Source: Nymphaea colorata
Lineage: Eukaryota > Streptophyta > Magnoliopsida > Nymphaeales > Nymphaeaceae
Assembly: GCF_008831285.2 (NCBI RefSeq)
Contig: NC_045138.2
Coordinates: 36,261,115-36,325,114 of the forward strand
Reading direction: 5' to 3'
Length of the DNA: 64,000 bases
Part shown: positions 41,082 through 53,529 of the stretch, one piece after another
Position numbering within the stretch: position 1 is the stretch's first letter
How the letters are laid out: each line of letters starts with the position of its first letter
Made by a program: the position numbers and the translations under genes
Notes under the pieces: model-generated
The model's input: only the letters and a program-made list of their open reading frames with translations
Told to the model about the DNA's origin: nothing
The model's database searches: none

Positions 41082-44000
41082 TCATATAACTAAAAGATCT
41101 TTCCAAATCTTGAAGTCTGTTTCTGAGTTACTATAGCTTATGATAGTATCCTGACAACCGAGAAAATAGGTAGACCGTGCTCGATCAACATTGATGAGTG
41201 CATGAGCTGTCCCACTTGGGCTTGCAGCAACCGCGACTTCATCAGCACCAATTGTGACTTCTGCATAACCTTTCTCAGTAGCAAGTGCATTTTCCAGCTG
41301 CAGCAAACAAAAATTACTAAGATACCCATATTCATAGGCAGCAGACCTTTACCCATGGTATTCCAAGCTCTCTCTCCTTTACCCATGGTATTCCAAGCTC
41401 TCTCTCCCTCCCTCTCTCTCCATGCATATAAGAAAAGTGCCCTACATTTTGTTAAGGGCCTGGCTACAAGCTCAAGCAAAGGATCCCAATCCGCACCTGC
41501 AGCTGGCCTATGTTTGTGCTTAGAGATGCTAAGAACCATGGCACTTAGTAACACAAGTTACAGACACACAAGCCCCTACAGGTTTCTCAAAATTTTTATT
41601 AAATTATTAATTCTAGAGATATGGTAATATGGAGAAGGCAAAATTGTTTGAAGCATGGATAGAATCGGAAGTGCCCCTTGTTTCAAAGGGAAGGATGATG
41701 AATTATTCCCATTACATTTGATTGTCATAGGCAAATTCAAAGCTAAGCTGTGGTAATTCTAAAGATATCTTAGGGGAAAGTACAGTTGTCTTCTATGTTA
41801 CCCGTAATATGTGAAATGGAAGTATTGATGTAATTTCATAAAGTTATTGTCTGAGTGCTACATCAAAAACATAAGCCAAATGATGGAATAAGAAGAGCTA
41901 AGATGTAGAAGATTGTCGCATGAAATTATTCTGAATATCTCCCCACATAGGGAGCATTAAACCCTTGGTGACAAAATAGCCAAGAGAGGTAGTGCATTAT
42001 TTATTGTTCTAAGTGGGTGCAGAACCACTTCATCATGAAATAGTTGAACTCTTTTTTGTGTTTTCAAATATAATTACCACAGGGAGCCGATGAGCAATGA
42101 ATCTCCCTATTATCTACGTCACAAATAAAATAATAACAGAAGTACCCTGAACGTTGTTGCAGCACCCCAAATGATGAAGGTCTCATTACAAGTATGGTGC
42201 CTATGATTCCCCCTTACACCACCTGGCCTGATCTGACCCACATGTGCTGCAACACAAGATTGGGCCCCACCTGCAGGCAAATACACACATGTTGGAATAT
42301 TTTGTCAACTGAAAAGCAAGATTATCCAAGAGAAAAAAGACAGGCTGCAATACAAATTACATGAATGTGGGCATGAAATCAGAAGAATGTTAATTTTTAA
42401 AGTGAGAAACACATCAATGAATTGTTAAACAGCAACTGAACCTCTGTTTTATAAGAAACACCCAGAAGAGGAGAACTTGGACAAGCACATACATTTTCCG
42501 GGACCGAGAGTAATAGATGAACGATCAATATGACCAGTCTAAGGACTAAAACGACAGAAATTCAAATAGCTCAGATTTGGATTAGAAGTAACCACCACCA
42601 AATTCTGACCAGATTTTAGCTAATCCAATATGAAGTTTGAGATTTGGACAAGAACGCTATTACAAAGTAAAAATAATTACCTTACGATTCATTTGGATCT
42701 CCATCAAAGTTGGGAAAAGATTCTGAACCAGATACTTGGATTTGGTTTGCCTTGCAGGTCATGGTTGTAACCGGTCTGTCTATTGGAAGAATTAGCCTTA
42801 CCCCTTGTATAACCTTGAGTGCTGCCTAACACTACATGTGGAAAAGGCCTACCAACACTCCATACTTGGCTAGGGATTTGTTGCCTTAAGCAATTCCCTG
42901 CTTCATCTTTGCATCACAGTGGTGCACATTGTAAGTGCAAACTTCTCAGCTTACTTGGCATCTTATTGTTCTCACATGTTTTCCATGCAATACCTGAGTG
43001 TGTAAGCTTGAATATTTCATGCCATTCTCTTGGCTGGGCGAAGCAAAAAGTCAAGGGGACTAGCCTTCCCCAAACATAAACCTACCAACTGAACTCAGAC
43101 TAAAACCTGTCTTCAAAAAGAAAAATCTGACCTATTGATATCACTGGGAAAGAAGTACTAAAAGCTAGGTTTCAAAGTGACAACAACTTTTGAATGTAAC
43201 AAATATTTAGATCTAAGAACGTTGAATCATATAAGGAGGCTAGATTTCGCCAGCAGGGTCGAGATTTCTCTTTTAGGCTATGAGCTGTTCAGCAATTTCT
43301 AGAAGCGCTTGCAAAAATTCTTAGCTTTTAAAATATTTGATTTGGTTTGCAAGCTCTGCACTTACAGGCAAGAGAACAAGCTCACTTGAACCTGACTTGA
43401 TGAATGGTTTCTGAGGTAGCAACTAGCATGTAACTCTCAAGATGAAATTATTCAATTTAAGGAAAAACCAGATAGACCCCCTCACTCAGACGTTGAATAG
43501 CTGATTGAAGAGTGACACCAGACCCACAAAAAGAATGCTCTTCAGCAAAGCATTATGAAAGGCCTACTATATCATTTTCTCTCCCTAATAGAGCAGGCAT
43601 ATCTAACTCTTTCTATCCTGGCTATAACACTCTAAGTAAGCAGATGAACAAACCGGCGCATGAGGTATGAAATGAAGTGTTTCTTCAAAAGTTCGGTCAT
43701 GGCTCTAAATGCATGTTATTGTGTAAATCTGACCCAACAAAAACATGGATGTCCCAATTGTTTCGGTGGCCAACTACATAAATTGTCAAATCCCGTCTAT
43801 TCACGATACAACTGCTATCTCTAGGATCTTATTCCTCATAACAACAATTTCACTTTCCCTCTTTCTTGTCATAACAGACTCTCCTTACAGTTTCTGTTTC
43901 ATGTTATCCTAAAAGGGAGCAGATTCCAGGAGAAAGTCAATAACAATCTCAATGCCAATGTACTTTTTTTTCTAAGCCAAGACTATTCTGTAACCGTTTC

Positions 44001-45020
44001 CTGTTTTCCCTCTCAAAAGAGTTCCCCTATATCAAAATGGAACAGGCAAATGATTCTTGTGCAACAATTAAATCATCTGGATCATTCTGAGCTGAATGCA
44101 ACTTCAGGGTGACTACAAAAAAAGCTAAGGCTAGAAGAATGAAACAGCAGAAATTTAGATTACGCTTACTTATCACAGAAACGAACATGGGTCGATGTTC
44201 AGTCCAAGAATACAAAAGATGCTCTAAGAATTGTATCAACGAATTGAGAGAGACCAAACAACAACTAAAGACTTATTGATACCTGTTGCATCAATTTTCT
44301 ATAAGAGCTTGTCAAATCTTGCACTGTCCAACATTTTACAGAAATTTACCAACTTCAGCAACCTAACCATCACGAGAATAGAGGTGGTGGTTCGAAATGG
44401 AAAGATCAGAAGCTCAATCTACGAGCTTGAAAAGAGGACCAATACAACAACGGAGAAACATGAGATTATAATGAACTCGAATTTACCAGGAAACAAGCAA
44501 GCAAGCAAGCCTCCAATCTCCCCCAATGCGAATCGGGGTGGGGAGAGAAAGAGAGATAAAACTGAAAACGAATTCATTCCAACGAAACACATCCAAGAGC
44601 AATGGATGTAAAAAGAGAGAGACCTGAAAGCCCTGCTCGCTGTGCGGCAGCGATGGGGTTGAGCAGCCACCCGCGATCGTCCGTGAAATCTTTCGAAGAT
44701 GGCGAGGGGTCGTATCTCTTTAGGTTGGCGAGCTCGTCCGGGCCCCGGTAGACCCGACCTTCTTGGTGCTGCTGGCCTTGTGGGTCGTCAAAGTCTTGCT
44801 GCTGCTGGTGGTAATGGTGGTGGAACTTGAGGGAAACCCAGGTAAGGAGGAGGAAGCAGAGGAGGAGAAACGGGAAGGCGTGGGGCCTCTTGAGGAAAAG
44901 GAGCGAGGACCACTGGTTGTATTGTTGGGGAGGAGGGCTCGGCAGCGACAAGTTGATGGCGACGGCCGGCGACGGCGGATCGGAGGAGAAGGAAACGGAG
45001 GACCTCCTGGGGTTCGCCAT
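41082..45020 (-). CDS. Membrane-anchored single-cupin protein, conserved plant family
   Basis: Three exons: 44624-45020 (ATG at 45020), 42146-42270 and 41082-41297, giving 245 residues with phases that close. Residues about 47-65 (FPFLLLCFLLLTW) form one membrane segment near the N-terminus without a cleavage site, so a type II signal anchor is likely. The C-terminal half is a cupin barrel: motif 1 is HRHHTCNE (H155, H157, E162) followed by G168, and motif 2 is PSGTAHALIN (P201, G203, H206, N210), the PxGxxHxxxN pattern. These residues usually hold a metal. The motifs resemble the cupin domain of bacterial CapF-type sugar enzymes, but the substrate is unknown. The start MANPRR was chosen over an upstream in-frame ATG at 45089 because its context, CAATGGCG, is better. 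The stop follows WKDLLVI. Confidence 0.85.
41345..41408. repeat. Tandem repeat in intron 2 of the cupin gene
   Basis: CCCATGGTATTCCAAGCTCTC occurs twice, about 32 bases apart, followed by a CT-rich tail. It lies just upstream (in transcript order) of the last exon's acceptor at 41298. Confidence 0.8.
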
Positions 45021-45357
45021 TGAAGAATCTTTCTCCCTCTCTCTCACCGACTCCCCATCTCTGGTCTTCCGCCTGATTGGTGATTCCACTTCATTATTTA
45101 AGATGGCAACTCAACAAGAAAACGATTGATCAGCTGATCCACGGTCCAACTGCCACCGGAAAATCCCTAAAGCGGATTTCCTTCGACCGCCATAAATTTG
45201 AATGACAAGTGAAAAAGAAATAAAGGGGAAAATTCGCACGTCTCAGAGGATATGTGACTCTCCTCTCGTTATCAAGTTAAAAAACAGAAAACTGATGCGA
45301 TACAACAGCTCGCTTAAAATTGATCATTAATATTACAGAGGCCCCTTGTCATCCATC

Positions 45358-45362
45358 GCGGG

Positions 45363-45405
<43 letters not shown>

Positions 45406-45430
45406 GCGTGTTCGATCCACGCTCACCGCA
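45358..45430 (+). tRNA. tRNA-Phe (GAA)
   Basis: A complete 73-base cloverleaf. The acceptor starts GCGGGGA and ends TCACCGC-A; the D arm is GCTCAGTTGGGAGAGC, the anticodon loop CTGAAGA carries GAA, and the T loop is TTCGATC. It matches the standard plant cytosolic tRNA-Phe, including the single mismatch in the acceptor stem. The 3' CCA is not encoded, as expected for a nuclear gene. A TTTT run seven bases downstream suits Pol III termination. Confidence 0.97.
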
Positions 45431-45436
45431 AACTGC

Positions 45437-45440
45437 TTTT
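45437..45440 (+). terminator. Pol III terminator of tRNA-Phe
   Basis: First run of four T after the tRNA gene, seven bases past its end. Confidence 0.6.
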
Positions 45441-46019
45441 ATTTAGTTTTCATTTTCAGAAACATCGTAAAATGACTTGAAAAACTTACAGTTCTACATT
45501 GGAATTCAATTCATATTCTCGACATTTTTTTTTCTCAAATGCAAACACAGTCCAGAACTAGTTCCTGTATAAGACGCTGAAATTCATTGGCCGACAAAGT
45601 TAATTATATTAGGGTACATATCTAGTTCACATTCATATATCTATTTTAAGATGGATCTGACCCGGACTCAAATCAAAAGCTGATGTGAGCGTATTTTTTG
45701 CATGCAAAACATTTACCAAGTGTTTCTTTCACGACCCGTACTTTTGATGTGGATTCAACCATACTGCACCAGGATCTTGTAGATTGAATGTGTTTTTTTT
45801 TTTAGGAATAGTTCTCTCCGTTGTTCTAGCCGTTAATGGGACCCGTCGAGATTGGACCGGCAGCCCAGCCAAAACAGAAAATCGGACCACCCACCATCTT
45901 GCTAGTGCTCAATGCGAGAGAGTTAAAAGGGAAGTCCTTACAAAATCTCACATATATTTGCTGCAATAATTTGAAAAAAGAAAACCAAAGTAAAAAAACG
46001 GATCTTGGGATCGGGGTTT

Positions 46020-46091
46020 TGAACCCGACGTGAATCGAACACGCAACCTTCTGATCTGGAGTCAGACGCGCTACCATTGCGCCACGGATCC
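46020..46091 (-). tRNA. tRNA-Trp (CCA)
   Basis: On the minus strand a 72-base cloverleaf starts GGATCCGTGGCGCAATGG and contains the anticodon loop CTCCAGA with CCA. The T arm is GCGTGTTCGATTCACGT, and the acceptor ends GGGTTC-A. No intron and no encoded 3' CCA, as for nuclear plant tRNA-Trp. A run of seven T on the minus strand near 45992-45998 can terminate Pol III. Confidence 0.96.
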
Positions 46092-46099
46092 GATGGTTG

Positions 46100-48044
46100 G
46101 AAGGCCTGCACCAACACAAAATTTAAATGATGTTTTGTTGCACCTGAAATCTTCCCCGATACCGAAACTCGGAACTCGTGACTAATCACCACGAAGGCTT
46201 GGATCCGGCTTCAGTGTACTCATTCAAGATATGTCCGATACAGATTGATCCAATTACCCATCAACTTTAGATGGTACGCTCCCTATCCGTTGTATCATGA
46301 ATTCGGATTGGTTCAACTTCCATCGACAAATATTATGTTTTGATAACTGCCATTATTTTTGTTTACCGTTTTAACGTAGGATTTCACTTTAATACATTTG
46401 CTTCCTGCAAAAGCGGGGAAAATCCCGTTTCCAATGTTTATTTTTGCATCTTGAAGTTGTACATTCCTTTTCATTTGCACTTTCTTGATTTTATAGACAG
46501 CAAAAAGATTGGCAAAAGGATGGTTTGGTTACACCACAAATCCTTCTCCAGCCGATGCCCAGCTTAGGTGGTGGTGGATGAAAGCCGGTTTCCTTCCTCT
46601 GCTTCCAGGGTCCGTGATTGCTCTACAACCTTAGTAATCATAGGGTACACACATCAATTTGAGCACGTCCCTCATGCTTACCAGCTGGTTAGCTGATTTA
46701 CATCTGAAGAAAGATAAAAGATCTAAAAGGCCCGGACCTGATCAAGAGTTCGCTTTCACACTTTTCACCTTATCAAGATGCTCACAATAGACTACTTCGC
46801 TCTGCCCTATCTGCCTCCAAAACGATAAATTGTAGCAGATCCTGCATGGCAGCAAATGAAGGCGGACAACATACCAAAACATCCATTGTAAAGGTTCAAG
46901 TTCCCATTTAATATCCAGACGAGCGGATCAAAACAACAAGATAAATTAAGATGACAGGTCAAGTTAATTGCTAAGTGACCTAGTTAACGCACAACGTCAA
47001 CAGGAGTATAAAGCTTTTCTGTATCAGTGAACCAAAGATGTACCTGACACCCCAAGGGGATACACCGGGATTGGGGTCCTAGCTTTCGGGGTTTTATGCC
47101 GCAAACAGTGAGTACAAAATGTCTTTTAGTCAATGTGGTTTGCGCGTGTTGAAGTATGATATTGTAATGGGCAGTGTACCAACAGGAGAGGGTAACCTGT
47201 TTTGGGTATCATCAGCAGTTGTACCAAATACTAACAAGTGATGCACCAAGCAAAGTAGTGCGTACTCCCGGTAGTGTTGCATCTCACTTTACACTATAAT
47301 CCACAAGTCATAGTGAGGCTCTGAGCTCATAAAACCCCATGATATGGATACAATCGCATGCTACCTTTTTCAACTATGCTTTACTATGATCCACATAGGG
47401 CTAAATCTCATGCTGTAAATCCCAACTCCATGTCTTTTATCTTTTTCTTCTCACGTAGTAAATATTCGTCTTCAAAGTTTCTCGAGACGCAGGTCGACAG
47501 CTACGTCCAACTGGCTAGGAGTTGGGCTTAAACCATGACAGAGTTTGAGAATTCAAATACCAAGGTGCATCTCTTGAAATAAACTGCCCAAGAATCTAAC
47601 TAACCCCAGTTTGCTGGCCAGAGAAAAGAAAAAATTCTCAAAGAAAGGAGGCAGGAGAAATGAACTCATTTTATCAAATGGCTAGGATAAATTATATAAA
47701 TAAGCTAGATTGTTCACAATGGATGTTCACAGCATCCTGGGTACCAAGCCTCAAATGCTATGGGTCGCCTCTCTAGTTTGTCAAGTGTTCAAAGGAGGAA
47801 AAAACGAAAGGGCTTCGATGCTGAGAATCACTAATGGGTGTGAACAAACCAGCTTCCAACTTGAGGAATTCGCTTGAGCTCCAACAAACAAAAAAAACGT
47901 AGACAAGCTTATACTGAATTTTTAAAATGTAAAAAAATATATACGTAACAGTTTGATCAACAGATTGTCTGGGTTTAACAAGAATGGTGAACCAAAAATA
48001 TGTGAATGAAAGACAGGAGCAAGACTATGTACAATTTCAGTATT
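46100..48044. other. Intergenic, no gene supported
   Basis: Between tRNA-Trp and the 3' end of the KINB gene. The right end is probably KINB 3'UTR. The rest contains only short frames and no recognised element. Confidence 0.45.
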
Positions 48045-50612
48045 TCACCTTCTTGCAGGCTTATAGAGAACCACGTTGACATATTTTTCCCGGAACCTGT
48101 GGGTCAGGCCAAATGCTACAAGTGACTGAGTGTCCACGTCCTTCTCAATGAACAGATGGTTCAGGATCACATGATGAGGTCTCAGAGGTACCCCTGGAGC
48201 TTCTTGCATTCCCAGCACCGTAACCTCAATATGAGGTGGTTCCAGTGGGGGTTCCTTTGTGTAATCCTCCACAACCTGGAAAGGCCTGTTGTAGCTAGAA
48301 TCTGGCGAAGGAGGAGCTTCAAACTCTTTCACATTCCCAATACTCTCTGGAACATATTCCTTCATAGAAATGAAATGAAAAATGAGGCCATGGATAAGAA
48401 GCATTACATTATGTGAGAGTGTCCAAGATGCTGCAGATATCAATTGTGTAAGGGAAAAAAAAAAAAAACAGAAAACTTCAATAGTCGGTGTTATTGATTC
48501 TTCATGTGAATGAATAAAGATGATGTGATGGATAAAGGTGCTGCTTGTCAGCTTGCTCTCCTTTCCAGCCTTTCTTTTTGGCTAAAAACTGGAAAGGATT
48601 GATTATCACTGATGATAGGGTATAATAGCTCTTAGAGTATGCTGTCTGTAAAAATCACCTGCAATAAGCAAGTTATAACAATTGCCGTTTTTTGGTAGTT
48701 TTCAGTGCACCAAATAAGAAATCTCTGACGACATTGCCACCAATTTTTAAGTGCGACATGATGAAGCTCCTAACCTACCATAGAAATTTTAAAACAAATT
48801 TTCCAAATACAGAGAGTTGTGATTGTCATATGCTAATTTTAGAAACTATTCATTCCTTGGCAAGTTCCCTGATGTACTTGAAGCATTGACTGCACGCATT
48901 AGGAGAAACTTACATATACCTGCACCTCAAGAAGATTATTGACACAACCCATGTCATCTGGTACACAAGGGAGATCAGGTATGTATCTCCATTCACCATC
49001 GACAATAAATTTGTACTGGTAAAGCCCAGAAGGAAGAACCAACAGAATCACATGATCCTTGCCTGTACTTATCAGTGGCTTCCTATAAAAGTACACATGT
49101 AAGTCAGATAACATTCGAACATTTTAATACACTATACAACTATAACTAGGGAAAGATGACATCGAGATATAAAGAAAAAGGCTACATAAAGCAACGACAG
49201 AGATATGATATCTGCATTGACTGCAGTAATGCAACTAAATGATCTGCATACCTTGATGTCCAGTTGTCCCATGAACCTTGTACAACGACTTCATTGCCAC
49301 CAAAGCTCCAAGTGATCAAAACTGGGATTCCTTGATCTTGAATTAGATCCATAGATTCATAAGGGTCGTCCGTCCATGGATGATTGGGACATTGATGTTC
49401 TGAAGAGCTGTTTAGTGGAGGCACAGGCTCCTGCCAATTGAATCTACAATTAATTGATCATGCTAAATTTTGATTTCCCAAGTGCAATACATTGAAACAC
49501 ACACCCTTGAATTTCACAATAAACAAAAACCAGGACCGAGGAAGAAAAAATAACCTACCCCAGGATATCCACCTTGTTCAGTTGAATTCAGGTCATATCG
49601 TGTAACTACTCACTCAAGCACAACTTGATATGCTGATCCACCTAACGCTATCCACTACGACATCTATAAAACAAAACATGCAAGACACTAATATTGGTCT
49701 TTCATGGAACCTGCAGAACTTGTTTCCGAGTATTTATGGTCATTTTAATAGCTTTTTACCAGCATTCTCATGGCAATCCATAATCAAAAGGATCATGGTT
49801 TCTAATGCATCGGCCTTTAGGAGACTAAAAGTTCCAGTATTGTGGCAATCACTGTGTTATTCAAGCTAAAGAACCTGGTGTCCATTCAATCTACAAATGA
49901 ATGTACGACATACAACCAATAAACCGTGCCATTAGCAATGAAATATACAGGTCAAGCTGGTATAGTTTATCAAGATTACTACAACTGATCATAATTTTAT
50001 TAAGTGCCATTCTAAATCTTTCTTGCCCTTTGGCTTCCTCCCTCGAAAATAAAAAATAAAGTCAAACGTGGAAAAAAAACGTCCACGCATGCCAATTTAT
50101 TTTTCCTTAGGGAAGGTAGCGTTAGACGTGTATGAATTTTTGTGTTAGATAAAGTTAGCTACACATCTACATTTAAAATTTCTGTAATACAGAAGCAGCT
50201 TTTCACTTTTTTATACGAGTTTAATATTTTTAAGGATAAAGTTAATGTTTTCCCATTAACAAAAACACAAACAGTTATCTGTAAACATCAAATGTTAATA
50301 TTTATATTGTGTTATTTAGTTAGCTTTACAAGTAGGAACAATAGAAAAGCTACATTTTGTAGTCTATTCCTAATAAACTCATAAATGACATGTTTTTATA
50401 AAATGAAAAAATATTTCAAAAACCTTAAAGAAGAATATTATTCACCAAAATATATCTCATGACATTAATGTCCTTTTTAAGAAACTTTTGAAAAGATATT
50501 CACAATATACTCTTTAGAATACATAAATATGAAAAAAATAATAAAAACTGCAGAATAAATATAATAAAATGTATAAAAATTTGAGAAAATGTGATAGTTC
50601 TGAATATTACTT

Positions 50613-50649
<37 letters not shown>

Positions 50650-51298
50650 TGTTTTTATTTGTTGTAATTCAAATACAAAAGTTGTGCTTTAAATTTAAAT
50701 TTGATCGCTTCGTGATTTAGTTGAATGTTTGCGCTCCTCTAAAAAAGTTCTGGCTCCTTATTTCTCCTGAAACAGTCTCCTATGTTATTTTTCACGAATC
50801 TCAATTCGCCAATCATGCAAGAAGCAACACTGCGTATCAAATCCGATTTTATTATTCATTGAGGAGCATTGCTGAGTAGGTGTGCGCGCCTGTGCGTGTG
50901 TGAGAGCAGAGGGCAAAAGATACTCGAAAGAAAACAAAAAAGGAAACAAAGGAGAGGATCAACAGGAGAATGCCAGAGATCGTAAAGAAAAAAATGCGAG
51001 AATAAAGAAAACAGAAAAAATCAGGGGAAAACAAAAACAAAGGATGAAGGACTATTGCAGCATTTGAGATCCGCGTTACCGGAGGCATGGAGAGGATCGG
51101 AGGGCGCGACCTCCTGGGGTTCCGCAAAGCAGAACTGCCGATCGAGTCGAGGGACGCCGGTCGAGCAATACGGCGAGAATCCGACGACATCTCGGAATTA
51201 AAACCGCCCGGGACGTTCCCTCCGGGGCCACCCAACCTGGCTCCGCGATCCTGAGCGGCATTTTCGCCACCGGCCTCGACGACGTTCGCATTCCCCAT
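48045..51298 (-). CDS. KINB1: SnRK1 regulatory beta subunit, KINB1-like
   Basis: Four exons: 51080-51298 (ATG at 51298), 49252-49430, 48920-49082 and 48045-48359, giving 291 residues. It is the scaffold subunit of the SnRK1 (AMPK/SNF1) energy-sensing kinase and binds the kinase and gamma subunits. MGNAN at the N-terminus is an N-myristoylation site, as in AKINbeta1. Residues about 108-187 are the AMPK glycogen-binding (CBM48) domain with GSWDNW (125-130) and LPSGLYQYKFIVDG. The last exon is the ASC complex domain: VPESI, EAPPSPDSSY, then PHHVILNHLF and HRFREKYVNVVLYKP. The start at 51298 is set by the myristoylation motif. The exon-3 donor is GTATAT; a better-looking GTAAGT lies six bases on and would add two residues. 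KINB1 is preferred over KINB2 from the FEAPPSP and GLTHRF residues. Confidence 0.93.
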
Positions 51299-53520
51299 CC
51301 CCACTCCGTTCACTCTAGGGGAGGCGCTAGACCATTAGGAATGACGGCGCTCGGGCGTGAGATGCGATTTTCCGGCTACCGTTGAGCGTCAAACCAGAGG
51401 GAGGGGGAGAGAGACGGCAATGCGGAGAGTTTTCGGAACCCAGAGACCGGCTCCATTGGGAACTATTTGTCGTGGTTTTCCGCGTGATCTTGAATTACAA
51501 AAAAGCCTTCAACCAACAAAATAATGACTTTTAGTATTTCGCCCCTGACCGACTGCACCAAGTTGGAACATCATTCCTTTTATCTCTTTGGTGGATCGGG
51601 TCAAACATTTGCTTCATTGGTCGTTCTATCTACTTCTAATAAAATATATACTAATCTTTGGGATACATTGATGGAATAATATGTCACCAAACACTTAGCT
51701 TAGCATATATTTAGACATAGAATGGGTCGATACTTTGAATAATTAAAATGTAATGTACACCCTATCGGGCGAGGTAGCATGATTTTGAAATCTACAAAGA
51801 GCCAGACCCTGATCTAAAATATCCAAAATCCGGTTCCCTTCCAAGTCAAGGCCCGAGGCCGGGTTCATTTGTAGGTTCACTGCCATCTAAACACGACAAT
51901 GAAGATTGATGGTCCATGTTGGCCGAGGCTGAATCCAGGTTGGTCGCCCAAGGCCCCAAGACCGACGAAGATGGGCTCGTTCAAATATGAAGTCTTTCCC
52001 GGCGAGCCCAGTCCAGGCTGAATGCCTCGGTCTAGTTTGAGTTTGACCGTCCTGTTGAGGCCAAATGAGGAGTTTTTGGATAAGAGATGGGCATTCAAGT
52101 ACCTCCGACCCTGCTGATGTGGAAGTACAAGTGGATAGGCATTCTGAGGTGGCGGGGTGGGGCCACAAGTCCTATGTTTACCACGTGGTGCGCGGATATT
52201 GTCTTACTTCGTCGGTCGCTTTCTGGTCCCGCTCGGCCTACTTGGTGGTTATCTGCTCGGGCCCACTCAAACCTAGGCTCGGCTTAGTGGGTCCTGTTGG
52301 GTGGGCCTTGGCTCTTAGGGACCGGACCGACTATATATGTTTTGGACATTGTCAAGTTAAGTAAATATTGGACTTGTCACATCTTGTTATGATTGTTATA
52401 TTAAATATATTATTTCAATTAAATTACTGCAATAAGATTTTTTTTTGCCAAAAAAAGTGTTTTTTTTTTTTTTTTTAATTCGTTATGATCGCTCAGTCTC
52501 GGTCCTGGCTTATTATTAGGTAAAAAGCTTGCGATCAAATTCGAATCCAATTATATCGAAAATTGGATTTAATTTATACAATAATTGAATGCGTTCTTTA
52601 AATTCACACCTTGAATTAAATCCAAATCCTGCTTTTAAATTGACAACTATGTTCGATTCTGGCATTTGGACGAACAATCAATTGCAAACCGCATTATAAT
52701 ACGTCAGAACCAACTTTTAAAATGTATATACATTGGATACACTATTGGAATAGAATTTGAATCGGATTGTATATTTATTCAAAGCAAGTTTGGATTTGAT
52801 CAGATGTCATTTATTGCATTTAGGTGTGAATGGCCTTCTTAATTTGATGATATTAAATATTTTTCATATCCAACCTTCGTGGAGCAGTTCAGTCGAATGT
52901 TTGATTTGAATCCAAACAACTGACATTGCTAATGTCAACATAGTTACGGGCCTAGACCCATCCCTGCGTCAAGCATGTCGACATCATTTCTATCTGAATT
53001 GATACTGTTTGGGTTGGCTACCTGACGTTAAGAAAATCAACTATATGACACATGAAATGATATTAGACACAGTTAAATTCTTTATGTTTATATGTTCCAT
53101 TAAATTATTTGATGTTAAAATATTTGTTTTGACCCATAATAAAAAAATGTCAGTGAATAGGATTCGAATCAAATGTACTCTTTACCATACGTGCTTACGA
53201 GATGTTCATATATCCAAATCCAAAACCCAATTGAAAAAAGTTACATATCATGTCCAAATATAAATACTAACATACCTAAACCTGACATTTAAATCGAACC
53301 CAAACCAGATTACAAAATACTAAGATTTGACTTTAAGAGCAAATATATTTTAAACATAGAATATTTGTTTAAAATTAAATCTGAATGCAGGTATTTATTT
53401 AAATACTATTCTGAAAAAGAGCTGCTTGGGGAACTTTAAAAGCTTGAGATTGCTTTTGGAAAATTATGTACCTTTCATGGGTGGATTTATATATAAATAT
53501 AATATTTTGGAGGGAAGGGT
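51299..53520. other. Intergenic between KINB and UTP11 with decayed repeats
   Basis: The first 200 bases are the divergent KINB promoter. 51750-52340 is GC-rich, full of GGCCGAGG/GGGCCT-like words and looks like an old transposon piece, family not recognised. 52480-53400 is AT-rich with TTCGAATCC words. No gene supported. Confidence 0.45.
52480..53400. repeat. Degenerate TCGGATTCGAA-word repeat, copy 2
   Basis: Recurring AATTCGAATCC, GAATCGGATTG and TTGAATCCAAAC words in AT-rich DNA, as near 29.9 and 59.7 kb. Ends and family not defined. Confidence 0.4.
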
Positions 53521-53529
53521 TTTATTGTG

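Noticed and set aside
41138-41627. Long frames on both strands with a repeated WNTMGKG word
   Set aside because: They overlap the cupin last exon and the tandem repeat in its intron; only the cupin frame has motifs.
44231-44611. 126-codon plus-strand frame
   Set aside because: Lies in intron 1 of the cupin gene on the opposite strand and has no domain.
51299-51313. Upstream extension of KINB from a GTG codon
   Set aside because: The ATG at 51298 gives the MGNAN myristoylation start seen in KINB1; the extension has no ATG.
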